Shown: piece after piece, positions 21,732 through 35,037 of the stretch
Layout of the letters: every line of letters begins with the position of its first letter
How positions within the stretch are numbered: position 1 is the first letter of the stretch
Assembly (NCBI GenBank): GCA_023653785.1
Contig: JAMKCH010007078.1
Span: 62,001-126,000 of the forward strand
From: Ophioderma brevispina
Lineage: Eukaryota; Echinodermata; Ophiuroidea; Amphilepidida; Ophiodermatidae
Reading direction: 5' to 3'
DNA length: 64,000 bases
The notes under the pieces: model-generated
What the model saw: the letters and a program-made list of their open reading frames with translations, nothing else
The model's database searches: none
What the model was told of the DNA's origin: nothing
Program-made: the position numbers and the translations under genes

Positions 21732-23145
21732 CAGAAAAAATGCTTTTCAGAAAAACAAAACAAGTAACACAAAATAGATCAAAATCAGAAATGACGTCAT
21801 CGCCGCTATAGGAACCTGACGACTGTCCTAGATTCCAGGCGAACAAAATTATGACGTTGTTGATTTATTATGATTTATTGCCATCCAGGAAGGCATGTAA
21901 TATAAATAGCAAACAGGCAAAATAATTAAAATAATAAAGGAATTACGGAACATGGGTGGATGGATAAAGTAATAAATGATTAAGATATGATAATATATCA
22001 TATTACTACACATTAAGTACAAGAGAGAGACACCCACATACATCGCGTGGGATAAGCACCAATGTGAGAAGCAAATCACGACGGTCGGAGAAATTCATCA
22101 CCTTCAGCAATTAATGTGCAATGAACCCCGCAACACGATAAACAATGCAGAGAATGGGAATTATCTCATTCGCAACATTCGGAGCACGGTAATTACGATG
22201 GTAACAGAGTTGAGTACTTCAATGTCAGGTGTGCAGATCACAGGAGTCAATTACAATCGATTGCCGCATTTTGATCAAAACGATAGTGACTTAGCACTCG
22301 TGGCTTAAAGGGGCACAATGACATTGAAAAAAAATATTCAGACATAATGAAATGAACCCTTTTAATATGAACTTTTGCAACTTGTGTTCCTTTTCATTAA
22401 AGTAATATGTAAAAGGTTGCAGTTTTGGTCCGCCGCCCGAAAGTATATCGGAATAGGTGATATGTGAAACGAGCTATAGATTAGAGCGGGTGGAGTAATG
22501 GCAAAAATGTCAACCCGGTACATAATTGGTGTTTTATTCCACATACCTTAATGGACTTTTATAGTCCACCGTGTGATCCTCCAGCTTAGTGCAAGCTCAA
22601 AGGTCATCCGGGGGTCATTTCAGGTCATGAACCAAAAAATTTTAACATGGTACACATAAAGGTCGCGCATCGACATTTGATGGATTTTCATCGAAACTGG
22701 ACAAAAATTAATTTGGGCTAAAACCACACAAGTCACTTACAACACGTTTAGGTCAAAAGGTCGTGTAATGGTCAATTTCGTCATAGGCTTGTAGGAATTG
22801 GAAATTTGGAACACCTCGACATATGCAGAGGCATATGGAGAAGTCATGTGGAATCGGTGGGAACATAAGTACGGACCACGTGGTTCTGAATTTTGTTTGT
22901 ATTTTTCGTGGAGTACTTTTAACATTACATTCAAAGTATAAAAAAATCCTCATAAGTAACTTCAAAGGTCAAATGCAAAACCTAATGTTGGTTACCTAAA
23001 TTTGAGACAGAATCAAACTGTAGTCAAATTCGAAATGTATTTCGCCTCTGCATTATTAAAACTGCACAAAGACTTGCGTAATAAAATGAACTGTTTCAAC
23101 TAATCATCCATTTTTTGTGTTTCTCCTGCTAATTTCAACATGAAT
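21732..23145. other. intergenic, no gene seen
   Basis: A TTAAAGGGGCA element-end word lies at about 22306. Nothing coding is recognised. Confidence 0.4.
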
Positions 23146-23248
23146 TTGCTACATATGATGTTTTGTCATTGGCCTTTTTTGTTACATATGAAGTTTTGAT
23201 GGAAGATGTCAATTGCACATATGAGATTTTTCCTGCCTAGCGTCAATA
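23146..23248 (-). mobile_element. right half of the CATATG-rich MITE family
   Basis: Three spaced ACATATGA(T/A/G)-type words end in CACATATGAGATTTTTCC and a CCTAGCG terminus. This matches the right half of the intact copy at 25231-25610, degraded. Confidence 0.55.
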
Positions 23249-23630
23249 TCGAATACGATTTCAGACTCTGATAAAATCCAGATATCTAAAAAGATCAGCA
23301 ATTTGCTTCATCCAGCTCTCAGCTTAATAAACTGCAAAGAAATAACAAAATCTGAAGGAAAAAAAAGTTGGGCTTTAGAGGTGAGAAAATGACAGTTATA
23401 CAACTGCCCCCAAAAAGGTTACACAAAGTTTGATTTCAAACTATATTAAAAACGATTAGAAAACTACATTTTCCCTTTTTAACGCAATAAATATAGCCCT
23501 TTAGTACTCTTGGTGGTAATAGCTGCATAGCATTGCCCAGCTGCCGATAGTCATAACAGCTGGTGTTATTACACCTCATTAATATTCAAGAACTAATCAT
23601 GCTATTTCATTGGTTGATTTATATTACAAG

Positions 23631-23832
23631 TGTTATTTCCCTAGGGAAATAGTTCGGACTGTTTCCCTACAACCTTGTACCCAGAGTCACAGTGAGATGT
23701 AATAAAACAAACACTACATGGTTTATATCGGGGAAGGACGCATTATTTTCCCTTGGTACTGGTTACAGGCCTTCGGTTCGGGGTGATAGACCCGTAGATA
23801 GTACCGCGGGAAAAAAGTATACCCCATTTCCC
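23631..23832 (+). repeat. interspersed repeat, partner at 40858-40972
   Basis: Shared order of TTCGGACT-type, TTTCCCTACAACCT, AGAGT..AC, GGTGATAG, CCGTAG and GTACC.CGGGAAAA words. This copy has about 80 bp extra in the middle. It starts with the palindrome TATTTCCCTAGGGAAATA. Confidence 0.6.
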
Positions 23833-25230
23833 CTCTAACCATGTAGTATTTGTATATTGTTTACTTCCCTTTCTACTCTTAAGCAATTGCCTCTTAAATG
23901 CTTTACATAATGGTTGAAAGATTGCAAGGTTCTTTGTAGTACTGACTATCAAATTAAACTTGTACATTATTATTTGGATTGCACAATAGAACCAGGAATG
24001 TACAATATTCATATTGACAGATAAAATAGAAATTTGAGGACACTTTTTGTACAGAATGTCTAACACGAGAGAGCAAAACTCTTGCAATATAACCCAGCAA
24101 ATACTAATGTTACATGATACATGTTTCCAGTCACCATACTGTCGCATCATGTCATTATTAGGGGCAGCTCAACGACTTGTATAAGATAGACAAGCGCATT
24201 AACCAAAATCGAGGTGCCCAAAAGTATTATAATGAGTATACGCACTTCATTATCATAGTTTTAGGCACCACCATATTTGGTTTACGTATCGTTGTATTTG
24301 AAAAAACCTTATGCATATTTATGAGACACGTGAGTATTTTACGTTCGTCACACTTAGCGAGTGAAAACAACAATAACAACTGATGTCACATGCTATCACT
24401 CGGACTCAAATATCTCTTTTCCTAAGCAAAATTAACAGGGGTCATCGGGAGACTTTTTGTGCATAATTATTGCAGAGCAGAAAAATCGGCCGATCAGACA
24501 ATGGAACACTGGGGAAATGCAACACTGATAATATAACGCGTGACGCACCGATTTATAGGTGCATGTGCTAGTGCAGTAACAGCGACGACGCGCGGCTGGT
24601 TGCGCAACAAGAAGGATGGCGCGCGAGGTGTGAGAGAAATCGGTTACGTTGCTGGCCTATTCAATAACACGAGCGTTTCCCCTCTTGGTATATGGGGCAG
24701 CTTCAAAACTTAACCACATTTTGTTTGCCAGTTCCACCCGGGTCTAATAGGTTCGAATAGGTGTTCAATATTACAAACCCGGATTACAAACAATTAAATC
24801 CGGTTCAACCGGCATGAACCGGAAGTCAGCCGGTGGCTGAGTTTTGAAGCCGCACCTCTCTTAAAAGAAGAAACAAATAAGACGGGGAACTGAAAATCGG
24901 CAACGATCTAGAGAAAACATATACCATTAATTCCTGATAAAACGACAACTAAATCGTGCACTTTATTTAAGTGATCGTATTTTTTTCATGTAAAACCTTC
25001 TTTGGGACACCCTGTATTTCACTATGTGCGATTGTGTGTTACACAACCCATAATACAAACTGTGAAGTAATCGGGGTTAACATTGCAATAGACTGACATG
25101 CTTATTAGTCCTTTAAAACGTAATGTGAAGTATATAACAATTATTCATTTCTGGAAAGCCAATTATATTCAGAAATCAAAAAACAATTATAACATTTCAA
25201 ATGAACGCTTTGTTAAAAAAAAAAAAAACA
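23833..25230. other. intergenic, no gene seen
   Basis: Holds a mariner-type end word GGGACACCCTGTAT at about 25003-25016 without a clear partner. The 135-codon - strand frame at 23743-24150 has no recognisable motif. Confidence 0.4.
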
Positions 25231-25610
25231 TATATCGTCGCTGGGCGGGAAAAACCTCATATGTGCATTTGACTTTAAGAGCAAAACCTCACATGTAGTA
25301 AAAACGGTAACATGACAAAACCTCATATGTAACATTTTCGAGAGACACCAAAAACTGAATAATTTGCTGTAATCCCTTGCACAAGAAAGGTTTTCTTTTC
25401 TAAATATATATTTAGATAATTATTTACTCTAGATTCTGAAATAAACTGCCACATGATTTACTATCATATTTGGCTTTAAATTCAACTTAGAACCCGATGT
25501 GATCAAAATGCACATATGAGGTTTTAGCACTGGGGCCCACTTTTTACATGTGGTTTTGCATTTGACCTCTGGAGTTACATATGAGGTTTTTCCCGCCCAG
25601 CGACGATATA
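25231..25610. mobile_element. MITE with CATATG-rich arms, intact copy
   Basis: Perfect inverted termini of at least 33 bp start TATATCGTCGCTGGGCGGGA and run to AAAACCTCATATGT. Three copies of the AAACCTCATATGT-like word lie in each arm, pointing inward from both ends. About 380 bp long, non-coding. Confidence 0.9.
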
Positions 25611-27285
25611 TTATATCCAGAATTCAAAAACAATGATAACACTTTTGGTAACACCCCTATGACTTTTTTCAACACAAGACGTCCTAATTTCCCTTTTGAA
25701 AATAAGTCATGTGTGTGTGATCATGAGAAGTTAGTTTTAACACATGTTCCCACATAACATACGTAGACATCAGTCAGTGAGGAAAAGAAAATCACTCATT
25801 ATTCAGAATCATCGGATCTCTAAATAGATGCTCTACCATCTGAGATAGGGGAAATTATTACTAATATTATTATCGACATTCCTTCAACCCACTTCCTGTC
25901 CTCTATTGTATTCTCATCCAAGAAGCTTAGTCAGAGCTTTGGAATTCATTCCGAGAAGGCGAAATAACCTTACACCATGTGGAAAATCAATCACGAGAAG
26001 TTAATTTTTAACACAAAATTTTAACTCATGGATTAACATCTAAACTGTATGTATGCAGCAGTTATCCTGGGAAATCAGAAATTATGGGAAAGTTAAACAC
26101 CAAAGTTGTGTTCAAGTAGGTGAACGTGATTTTAGATTTGGTGTTATGAGCAAGTGCTTATATCACACGTTTCCATAGGTTACAGTATTTCTGTCCGTAA
26201 ATTACTTACGATTTTCTTACAGGTACGATCGGATTTGCAAGTAAGATTGGATAAACGTGCATTGCTAAGGCTCAGATGATATAAAAATCTCAACTTTTCG
26301 GGAGTAAGTCGGGGGACGAGGCTGTGGATCACGAAATGCTCCTTTAAGAGCTTTTAAGTAGACAAGGTCTTCCGGCTCCCGTTTGTGGAGGAGGGCTTCA
26401 TTAACCATGTTTCCATATGAATTTATCAATGAAATTGCTACCACGCATGCGGGGTCATAAGGCAATAACAATTAAGCAATACAATTTTGATTCCTCAAAG
26501 TAACCTAGAAATTAGGGGCAGAACACAAATTGACACTGTATCTTCCACAAAATATATACGTGGAATGATAAAAAAAATTATTAATATGTGTTTTAAAAGG
26601 TCTAATCTACCTATTGAACCCAAATTATGTTATTTTTAAATGTTTTTTTTTTAGGTAAGGCGCATTTTCTGCCGACTAACTTTCCCATTGGTTTGTACTG
26701 TGGTGGGATAGAAATATGGCAAAAGCAAAGTGATCGCTATCAGCATATAAATATTATTATTTATTGTTTATGTTTGGATTCAACCATTAGACTTGTGGGT
26801 AATGAATTTGAAGGCCTTTGTTTAATGTCAAACATATCCTCTGTCCCTGAGCTAAACACAGGTGCAAGCATAATCATAAGGCAACGAACCAATTTGATAC
26901 CACGAGTAAGAACATGGATTTTCTGATAAAAAATACAAATAAATAATAAATAAAAAATAGAAATAACAAATAAAAATAAATAAAAATGAATAAATAAATA
27001 AATCAAGTTTGATGAGTATAGTTATTCCTAGCAAGACTCTCAAGCGTTCATTATAAGATTTCCAAAAAAAAGCTAGCATAGCAACAAATCTCGTAGTCAT
27101 AGTTGTCATTCTTTAAAATAATCCCACACCCTGTTTCGCGTAGATTAAAACTCGTTCACTTGTAATTCCAAATTTAATATTAGGTTTTATTTATTATAGA
27201 GAATAGGTTTAACAAACAAACAATACGCGATAAACAAAACAATAAGAACAGAGTATATACATGTCAGACTTCCGGAGGGGTGTCT
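25611..27285. other. intergenic with an element end at 26.3 kb
   Basis: On the - strand TTAAAGGAGCATTTCGTG followed by ATCCACAGCC (about 26300-26350) belongs to the same dispersed family as 11911-11935. An ATAAA-rich tract lies at 26930-27005. No gene is seen. Confidence 0.45.
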
Positions 27286-27945
27286 AGTGGAGCGGTTTCG
27301 ACTGCAAAATTGTCAACAACCCCTCCCCTCATTACAACAAAACACAACCACTTCTATTCGAAAGATAGTAATAACTAATTTTTAAAAATGATGGTTGTGG
27401 TAAAAAACGTTGGTGGCAGGGGTCTTTTGGGGTCAAAAAATCACGTTTTTGAGCTAAAAAACTTCAAGATCAAGATTTATTGATTTCTTAGCAAAACACA
27501 TTTTAATCATAATGCAATACTATCAATCTCTGACATTTACATTATAGATTTCTGTTTTAAACGATATATAAAGGTTCTAGAATTCTAGCCCCCAAATCAC
27601 CCTTTTTCAAAAAAAAAATCTTTTTATCACATGTCACCACAACGAGTATTACCTGAACCCTTTTATGCAATTTATGAAACCTAGGATACCATAAAATAAG
27701 ATTGTAATATTTTACTTTAAAAAAATTAAAAAAAAAATAATTTCGCTTTCAGCCCAAAATGCAGCCCAAAATGCATTTTTCTGCCTGGAAATCATCCCTG
27801 CCACCAAATATTTTAACCACAACCATCATTTTCTAAAATCTCATATATTTATCCTTCAAATAAAGGTGGTTGTGTTTTGTTTTACCGAGGGGAGGGGTAA
27901 CTCGAAAACTAGAGCACTTTTCAAAGCTCGGCCACTCCGTTATTT
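27286..27945. mobile_element. long-TIR element, ~660 bp
   Basis: Arms of about 130-150 bp are inverted: both contain ACCCCTCCCCTC, AAAACACAACCAC, AAAATGATGGTTGTGGT and TGGTGGCAGGG in order. No coding capacity between them. Confidence 0.75.
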
Positions 27946-28134
27946 TTATTAATACCAAAATAAGTGCCAACTTCAGTTTACAGTGACAAAAAGTCCTTAA
28001 ATTAGTCTGCATTTGGTGACTAAGGTGACTCTACAATGTATGAAAGTGACAGTTTAGTTAAAATCACTAGTGATTTGCTAAATCAGAAAATCGAAAAAAA
28101 AAAATAATCAGAAATCAGATATTTCCATATGTGT

Positions 28135-29010
28135 AACAAGTACAGGTAACATACCCTGCAAATGATAAGTCCACAGAAGCAACCTAATAAGGACCAAATC
28201 AGATATTTTAGTCATTATTGTCCGTACGGACACTTACTACAACACGTAATTGAATGGAGATTCATATCTTTGAACGCTGCCATTTTCTGGCAATTCTTCA
28301 GTTGGAAAAAGTAACTTATGAGGATTCTACAGATTTATCCTTCACTTTTAAGCTATTTCTGCAAATTTCAAATATGTTTACTCTTTCGGGTGAATCACTG
28401 ATATTGTCTTTAACCAGGAGTGTTAAAATGGACAGGAAGACTCATGATGCTCAACATTAATAGTCCTCCTTGTTCCATAATTACAGGATTCGTTTAAGGA
28501 GGGTTAACCTATTTCCGGAGGGTCGATGCTGCTTTAGGCAACATTCTCAAGTTGGCATGTGTCGTATATTTTATTCTTACCTATCGTCTCTAGTTTTCGG
28601 AAGCATTATCATTTCCAATTCGGCTTCATGATTTTGTAGATCTATTTGTATTCATCATCTGTGCCAATTTGCATGCACATACGATGTTTCGTTTTCTGGT
28701 CACCTTTGTTTCCGTTTAACAAGTTTGCGTATTTTAACAAAAAGAAATATATACAGACCGATGAACATTCCGTTAAAACAAAGATTTTTGCATTTCTGTA
28801 ATGAGTATAGGTATCCTAACATACCCTACAAGTGCTAAGTCTGAAAGCAACCTAATAAAGACACTTACTACAAGACGTAATTGAATGGAGATTCATATCT
28901 TTAGGCACCGCTGTTTTCTTCCTTTTCTGTTAAGTTTCAAATATTTAACTGCAAATTTCAAATATTTTGATTCTGTTGGGTTAATCACTGATAGTGTCTT
29001 CGAATTGAGG
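28135..29010 (+). repeat. direct repeat pair, ~660 bp apart
   Basis: 28135-28425 and 28795-29010 share AACATACCCT, AGCAACCTAATAA, ACACTTACTACAA, ACGTAATTGAATGGAGATTC, CTGCAAATTTCAAATAT and AATCACTGATA. A third piece occurs inverted at about 32895-33000 (around CCGTACGGACAC and ACACGTAATT). Confidence 0.65.
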
Positions 29011-29431
29011 GCGCTTTTCGTACCAAATATTAAAATATATTTTAGTTGTTTGCTGATTTATTATAATTAACATTGAAAGAATCATAGAGATTGACGCATC
29101 CGTGCTACTTGTGACAATAACTTCAAGATCTTAACTTAAGGTTAAACAAATGTGCAAGGATAAAGAAAGGAATGAGAGAAGGAAAGATCAGAGAAATACC
29201 GACTTACTTCATCGATTTTTGATTGTGTATTCATCAATGTTGAACTTGAAATGAGTTAAATTGTGTAATCGCCTTTGTTCACTAACCTAATGAAGTAACT
29301 CAGACAAAATGAAAAAAAACGAATAAAGAAAGAAAAAAAAAAAAAAAACATTTGTCTTCTAATTATCTTCATCTTATTAAAATTTTGTGAGCTGAGAATT
29401 ACAAGGTTCTGACATTTTGGTCTTTTTGATA
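29011..29431. other. intergenic, nothing recognised
   Basis: An A-run at 29330-29349. No other signal. Confidence 0.4.
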
Positions 29432-30518
29432 TACAGACTGTCCAAAAAAAAAACTATACAATCAAAAATTAATTTTTTGGCCAAAAATTTAAGTTCATCT
29501 CAACTGGAGTTTTACTGATTCTTTTTTGGGAGTGTTCCAGCTTTCATGAGCTTCTTAGTTGATGTAATTTGGGGTCTGGTTCAGGAGTTATGGCTAATTA
29601 TCTGAGACACTTGAAAAACCTGTTGGGCCAGTTTCGGCTATCCTGATATCAACAAAGTTGCCATTGAAAATCACCTTGAAGACATTATTTATTGAAAATA
29701 TTAAAATAAAAGTAGGTAGAAAGTGCTACTTCTTGCGATATAACATAATTTATAACTTTATAATGTAGCAATTGCTAATAAAAACATGCAGCAATGGAAA
29801 TTTAATTCCAAACAGTCTTGTTTTCTCAGCTTTACTCCATGTTTCAGCAGAAGGTAGAACCATAAACACACCCTTGTAAACAAGTAAACTGAGACTTTTG
29901 AACACAGCCATCCTTTCCTTTATTGTTCTTTGATGAACACTGCTTTCTTCATCATATTCCTCCCTGGCATCTTGGAGGCAGTGGGGAATAGGGGAAGGGT
30001 AAATTGCCCCTCCACATTAGAGCGTTGTCCACACATTTGTCCCTCAAAAGACTTGTAGACTGTTACATTAGTTTCAGCAGTCAAATTCCCCAAATTTCCA
30101 TGAATTTCATGATTATTGTCCCTCTGAGAGTAAGTCCCTCATTTCACCCACAACATAATAATTTCTGGTGCTTTCACTGAAAAATTATATATTGATTAGT
30201 TCAATGCATGATAATACATTCACTCTGATCTGTACAATATTCTTTTGTTTGAAAAGGGTTTAATCCCACAATTATGCTACATGCATTATACCTTTAGTTT
30301 CTTGAACCTTCAGGTGAAACTGGCCCAAGTGGTATTTTATCCTTTGTTTTCAACTGACAATATCTCCACTTAGGGTCCATCAAATTGGATGGAATAAAAG
30401 CGAGGATTTAGCTAAGGATCTTGTTTAACAAATCAAGTCAAAATATCTGGCAAAATGCACACTTTGTATTTTTTATAATTTTAGTTTGATTGTATAGTTT
30501 TTATTGGGACAGTCTGTA
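29432..30518. mobile_element. mariner-like MITE, copy 1 (both ends)
   Basis: Inverted termini TACAGACTGTCC then AAACTATACAATCAAA at the left, and their complement at 30487-30518, each beginning at TA. About 1.09 kb. It has no transposase frame; the interior aligns with 36819-37866. Confidence 0.85.
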
Positions 30519-32354
30519 TGGACATTTTAAGTTCATCAAAAACTATATATAACAAAAAAATTTTTTTCAGGAAGTGGGTGCTTTAAACAAATTTATATGT
30601 TGAAAACTTTAACAAATTTTATATCATTTTAAAGCTTAGCAAATGTAAATTTGCAAAAAGAGAAGTATCTACAAAAATAACATATGTAAGTTTAGAGATA
30701 TTGTAATTCTCCCGCTCACGATTTGCCGAAGTGGTGTATGTACTATTTTCCTGGCCATGAAGACAATGATGTTTGAATGCGGTAGTAGCATTACATTTTC
30801 TTATTGAAGTACGTATTTGTAGATCAGCAAAGACTAATTTTACGAGCCAAGAAAAGGGAAGAAGATAGAATTACTTAGAATTTTTGCACACTCATGCATG
30901 GTTAATATTTATGAGCTCCCCCTTTAATGGCATAGGAATGTTATTTGATGTCAGAGTAGGTTGTGGTGTCACGAGATTCATATCATAAAAGAAAGCCCGC
31001 AGTAATCGTTATGAGCTATCATCAATGTAATTATCTGCCATACCTATCACACTAACAGACACTTACGAGACAAACATGATTAAACGGAACGTCAAATTCG
31101 TCTACGAAATTAATGTAGGTGACACGTTGACATAAAAAGTGTCTCTTTGACCAATAAATTGAATTGGAGTTATTAATATCAAAGCTTTAAAGGGACATTG
31201 TGGCCTTTTGTTTCATAGTGCAGTTAGTGTCCACTGTAAACGGGCCTCGGCCTTTTGCCCACCCAACCAAATCATTGTGACATGAATCCATTCAAAAGTT
31301 TGATCGTATGTTAATGATTCCAACTTCACAGGGCACCATCCAATCACTGATCAATGACATGCTATGGATGAGCGATTACCCACACACTGTGTGCATGAAC
31401 ATTGGCGAGTAGGCCTGTTTTAACACATGTTGAAAGCCTTGTTAGAAATGGTCGTTTCGGATCTTTTTCAGCACCGTATGTTAACCAAATTACATCACCA
31501 TGTAGAGAATAAGATTATCTTTGTTGTCAGCTTCTACGAAGAGTATAGGTCTAACCATTTGTCCATGGCGCCCTCTTGAATCTGCCCTACAATCACTGGT
31601 GATTTTTGCCATAGAGTTAGCATTATACCCTACCAAAATACCACTCTTTATAAATTAACAATTTTCGGATTTTTCTGAATGTTCTTTTATAATAAAATTC
31701 ACATATGTTATTGATGATAATATATTCTACAATTAGAGCTTCTACCAAGAAAATCCCATGAGCACTTTTCTCGCAACGATGTTAGTTTTCTCATGTCCTA
31801 TGCGTTAAGCACAGAGTGCGCATGAAAGGTCATGGGCCTATTGAACGCACTGTGTTCACAGTGAATAGGGAAAATGGACAGTAACTGCAAGATGTGAAAC
31901 ACAATTTCTTTCAAAACTGAGATATGTGCATGTTCATTCTTTCACACATTCATTAAATTAGGAGCCGAATGGGTATGTTGTACTGCACAGGAAATGTCTA
32001 GGTTTAAAAAGTTAAACGTGAAGGGTATTAACACTAAAGTGCTCAAGCTAAAAAAAAAAAAAAAACTTCAGTTAGTGCCGGGGTCCTAGGGACCCAACTC
32101 ATTCCTAGGGACCCAACTCAGATAACCACTTTCCCATGGGAGTTTGATCACGAAACTACCACAAGTAAATTTGGGTCACGTGAGAACCACATACCGATAA
32201 TAAAAATGAAAATCCGAAAGTCGACCTTTGACCTATCGCCAATTGAAATTGTCACTCTCCGAAAAAAGTGGTTCATTTTGTAGTTTTCTCAGATAGACTC
32301 ATCATCTTACACAGTTAAGAAGACGGTCAGATCAAATTGAAATTGATCATATCA
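30519..32354. other. intergenic, no gene seen
   Basis: TTAAAGGGACATTGTGGCC at about 31188 is an element-end word. GGCGCCCTCT at 31567-31576 matches a CTCF-like core on the - strand. 32077-32125 carries two TCCTAGGGACCCAACTCA units related to the 17.5-kb element. Confidence 0.4.
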
Positions 32355-32720
32355 GCATATAAATAATAATAATAGCAGAGATTTATATAGCGCCTTATGC
32401 TATTGGCCTCTAAGCGCTTTCACAAATGGACGCTGATCACTGTGGCTCAACCATACCATAAACCATTTAGCATCATTTCAAGGGATACAGCAGATCGGGA
32501 TCAGCGCTTTCCCTTATTCATCAACATACATCGAGATAACCATCCAGCTTCCCAAATATAAACAGGGGTTAAATTGGGACACCAAACGGTTTAATTCTTG
32601 TCCAGGGGAATTACAAGATGCTGAATCTCACAGGGCTCGAACGCAAGTCTATACGCATGGATGAACAGAATACACTGGAGTCGAGCACTTACCTGGATTG
32701 AGCTATCGTGTCATCTTAAA
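32355..32720 (-). mobile_element. tRNA-derived SINE
   Basis: Read on the - strand: a box A-like TAGCTCAATCCAGG (32692-32705), a box B-like GCGTTCGAGCCC (about 32633-32644), a body, and a 3' part AAGCGCTTAGAGGCC..GGCGCTATATAAAT ending in a TTA/TAT-rich microsatellite (32361-32415). An AGCGCTATATAAAT tail is typical of V-domain-type SINEs in animals. Confidence 0.75.
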
Positions 32721-33000
32721 GGCGTTATTTTGAGTTATTATTAATTATAAATTAAATGTCATCCCAGGATTTGCATTCCATTAGTTGCCAAAAAAGGGGG
32801 AGGGGGGTCAAAGTGACTGAAATACTTATTCTGATGAAGCCGGGGGCGTAGAAAATTCTCATAAACTTTTTAACAGAAAATGGACAGAAAGGGTGAAATA
32901 AACAGTATTCAACATATGAATCTCTATTTAATTACGTGTTGTGTCCGTACGGAGAGATGTAGTGACTAAAATAATCGAGTATCTTGTGGTCTTGTACCTG

Positions 33001-34682
33001 TCTATGAGTATGCTGAAGGTCACCCTTGGTGACTTGTCACATTGGTGCAACATTGCATTTGCAGGGGACTGTATAAAAAGAGTTGGCGCATCCGGATAAA
33101 ATTGCGATTTTTTTACACACACTTACTTTAGGCATTGACTATCCATAAAAATGGATTGAAAGAAACTTGCCAATTCCCCTTAATGGACCCCAGCTGGAAT
33201 TTCAAGTTTACTCAGGGTCCAATTTTTTCTCACAAAATTCCGATCATGTTGAAAACACTGACAACTACTTTCTCAGATTACAAGGATTCTCAGAGGTATG
33301 TTTACAAAACATCTATGGCTAATAGTTACGCGTCATGGGCAACAAACTGTAAAATGGTGAAAGAAATCAATTTTGGTGCGTACATGGGGGGTCAAAGTTA
33401 AACGTTGCTTTGATTCAGTATCTGTGGTGCAATTGTTTCCCTAGCTCAAAGGGAAAAATATAAATCTGTTATGCTTTGTTTCATGTTACCAACAAAAAGT
33501 CACCGGTTCAATATAGTCCATAGACGGCCAATAGCTGTTGACTTATTCGCCATTTTGGTAATCCAAACACATAAGGTAGTCAAAACTATTCCTATATTTC
33601 TATCTGTGACTGAACCAACAATTTGAACACGTTTACAAAAAAATGAGCAATATTAGGTGTTTGACCCTAAACAAATTAACATTGACTTTTGCCCATTTTT
33701 AAATAACAGTTTTTAAATCCCATAAACTATAACCATATGTAATAGAAAATAAACTGTTGGAGGCCCTGGTAACCAACACACCTATGGATTCTTTTCAACA
33801 CAATCGGATCATTTTAAAAAAATTGTTACAAACAAACACCACACAAACCAGGGTAACCTTGCAATCCAAGCTGGGCCAATAAATGGTTGTGGCAGTGCTA
33901 CCACAATTGTTTTGATTATCAATGTATAAAGTGCCTGTGTAAGCAAAATTCAACAATTTTATCCAGATGGCACATCAGATGAGATATGTGCACTACGGTC
34001 CCCTACAATGAATTGAAAAGGGAGGCAAACACTGGTGTCGCGGAGGGTAATAAATATTCCTGTCATATACTGGTCAAATAGAAAATTCAGTTCCCATCGC
34101 GTAAAATGCTATGTATGTATAATTTTGTGAACTATATCATGGATACAAATTTGTTTTGTTCCATTCTTGCTACTTTATCAGACACACTATGATGCATATA
34201 ATTCACGTCTCTCGTTTCCAGTGGGCCAAACCGGGGGTTGAGCAAAATGGCATACAAAGGTGTTTATGAGCTTTTTTTTATTTAGTATCCATTGACGAGT
34301 TTCATCGTTTTGAATGATAGACATTAAAAAAAAAAAAAACATAGAAGCATCTAGAATAGCAAGATAATTTCCCTTTAGTTTGGGGCTGGCTTGCGAAGGT
34401 TTGTTTGATGATTCCGACATTTCATCAGTGCTTTTACTATTTCTCTTTCCTAGTCAATCCTAATTTTTTCTTGCCTTTAATTTTGCTATGAAAAATCAAT
34501 TTAAGTGACTAGTATCAGAGGCTTTCTGAAATAAGAGTAAATCTTCCTTGACTGTGATGCCCTCGATACTTTGAATGGACTTCATTGGTGGTCCTTTTAA
34601 CCCCACAACGTAGACTGATGCGGTACTTCAATGGTACCTTTAAACCCCTAAACAGACTTCACTGTAATGCAAGGACATATCA
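33001..34682. other. intergenic, no gene seen
   Basis: Short frames only. A - strand frame at 34420 starts with a plausible-looking hydrophilic peptide but runs into a poly-A tract, with no splice donor visible. Confidence 0.4.
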
Positions 34683-35037
34683 CGCTGGGCGGAAAAACCT
34701 CATATGTCATTTGACCTTAAAAGGCAAAACCTACATGTAGTAAAAACGGTTAAATGACAAAACCTCATATGTAACATTTTCGGAGACACCAAAAACTGAA
34801 TATATGCTGTAATGCCAGCACAAGAAAGGTTTTTCCTTTCTAAATATATTTAGTGTAATTTATTACTCCAGATTCTGAATAAGTGCCATATGATTACTAT
34901 CCTATTTGCACATGAAATTCAAAGCTAGAACCCGATTGACCAAATGCACATAGAGTTTTAGCATTGGGGCCCACTTTTTACATATGGGGTTTGCATTTGA
35001 CCTCTGGAGTTCATATGAGGTTTTTTCCCCGCGACGA
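34683..35037. mobile_element. CATATG-rich MITE, second copy
   Basis: Same order of motifs as 25231-25610, including CGCTGGGCGG at the left and a damaged CCCCGCGACGAT at the right end. It carries many one- to three-base deletions relative to the intact copy. Confidence 0.85.

Noticed and set aside
23743..24150. 135-codon - strand open frame
   Set aside because: Its C-terminal part is the 23.6-kb interspersed repeat and the rest shows no domain.
34187..34420. - strand frame starting with a plausible hydrophilic N-terminus, possibly a first exon
   Set aside because: It runs into a poly-A tract without a consensus splice donor, and no downstream exon was found.
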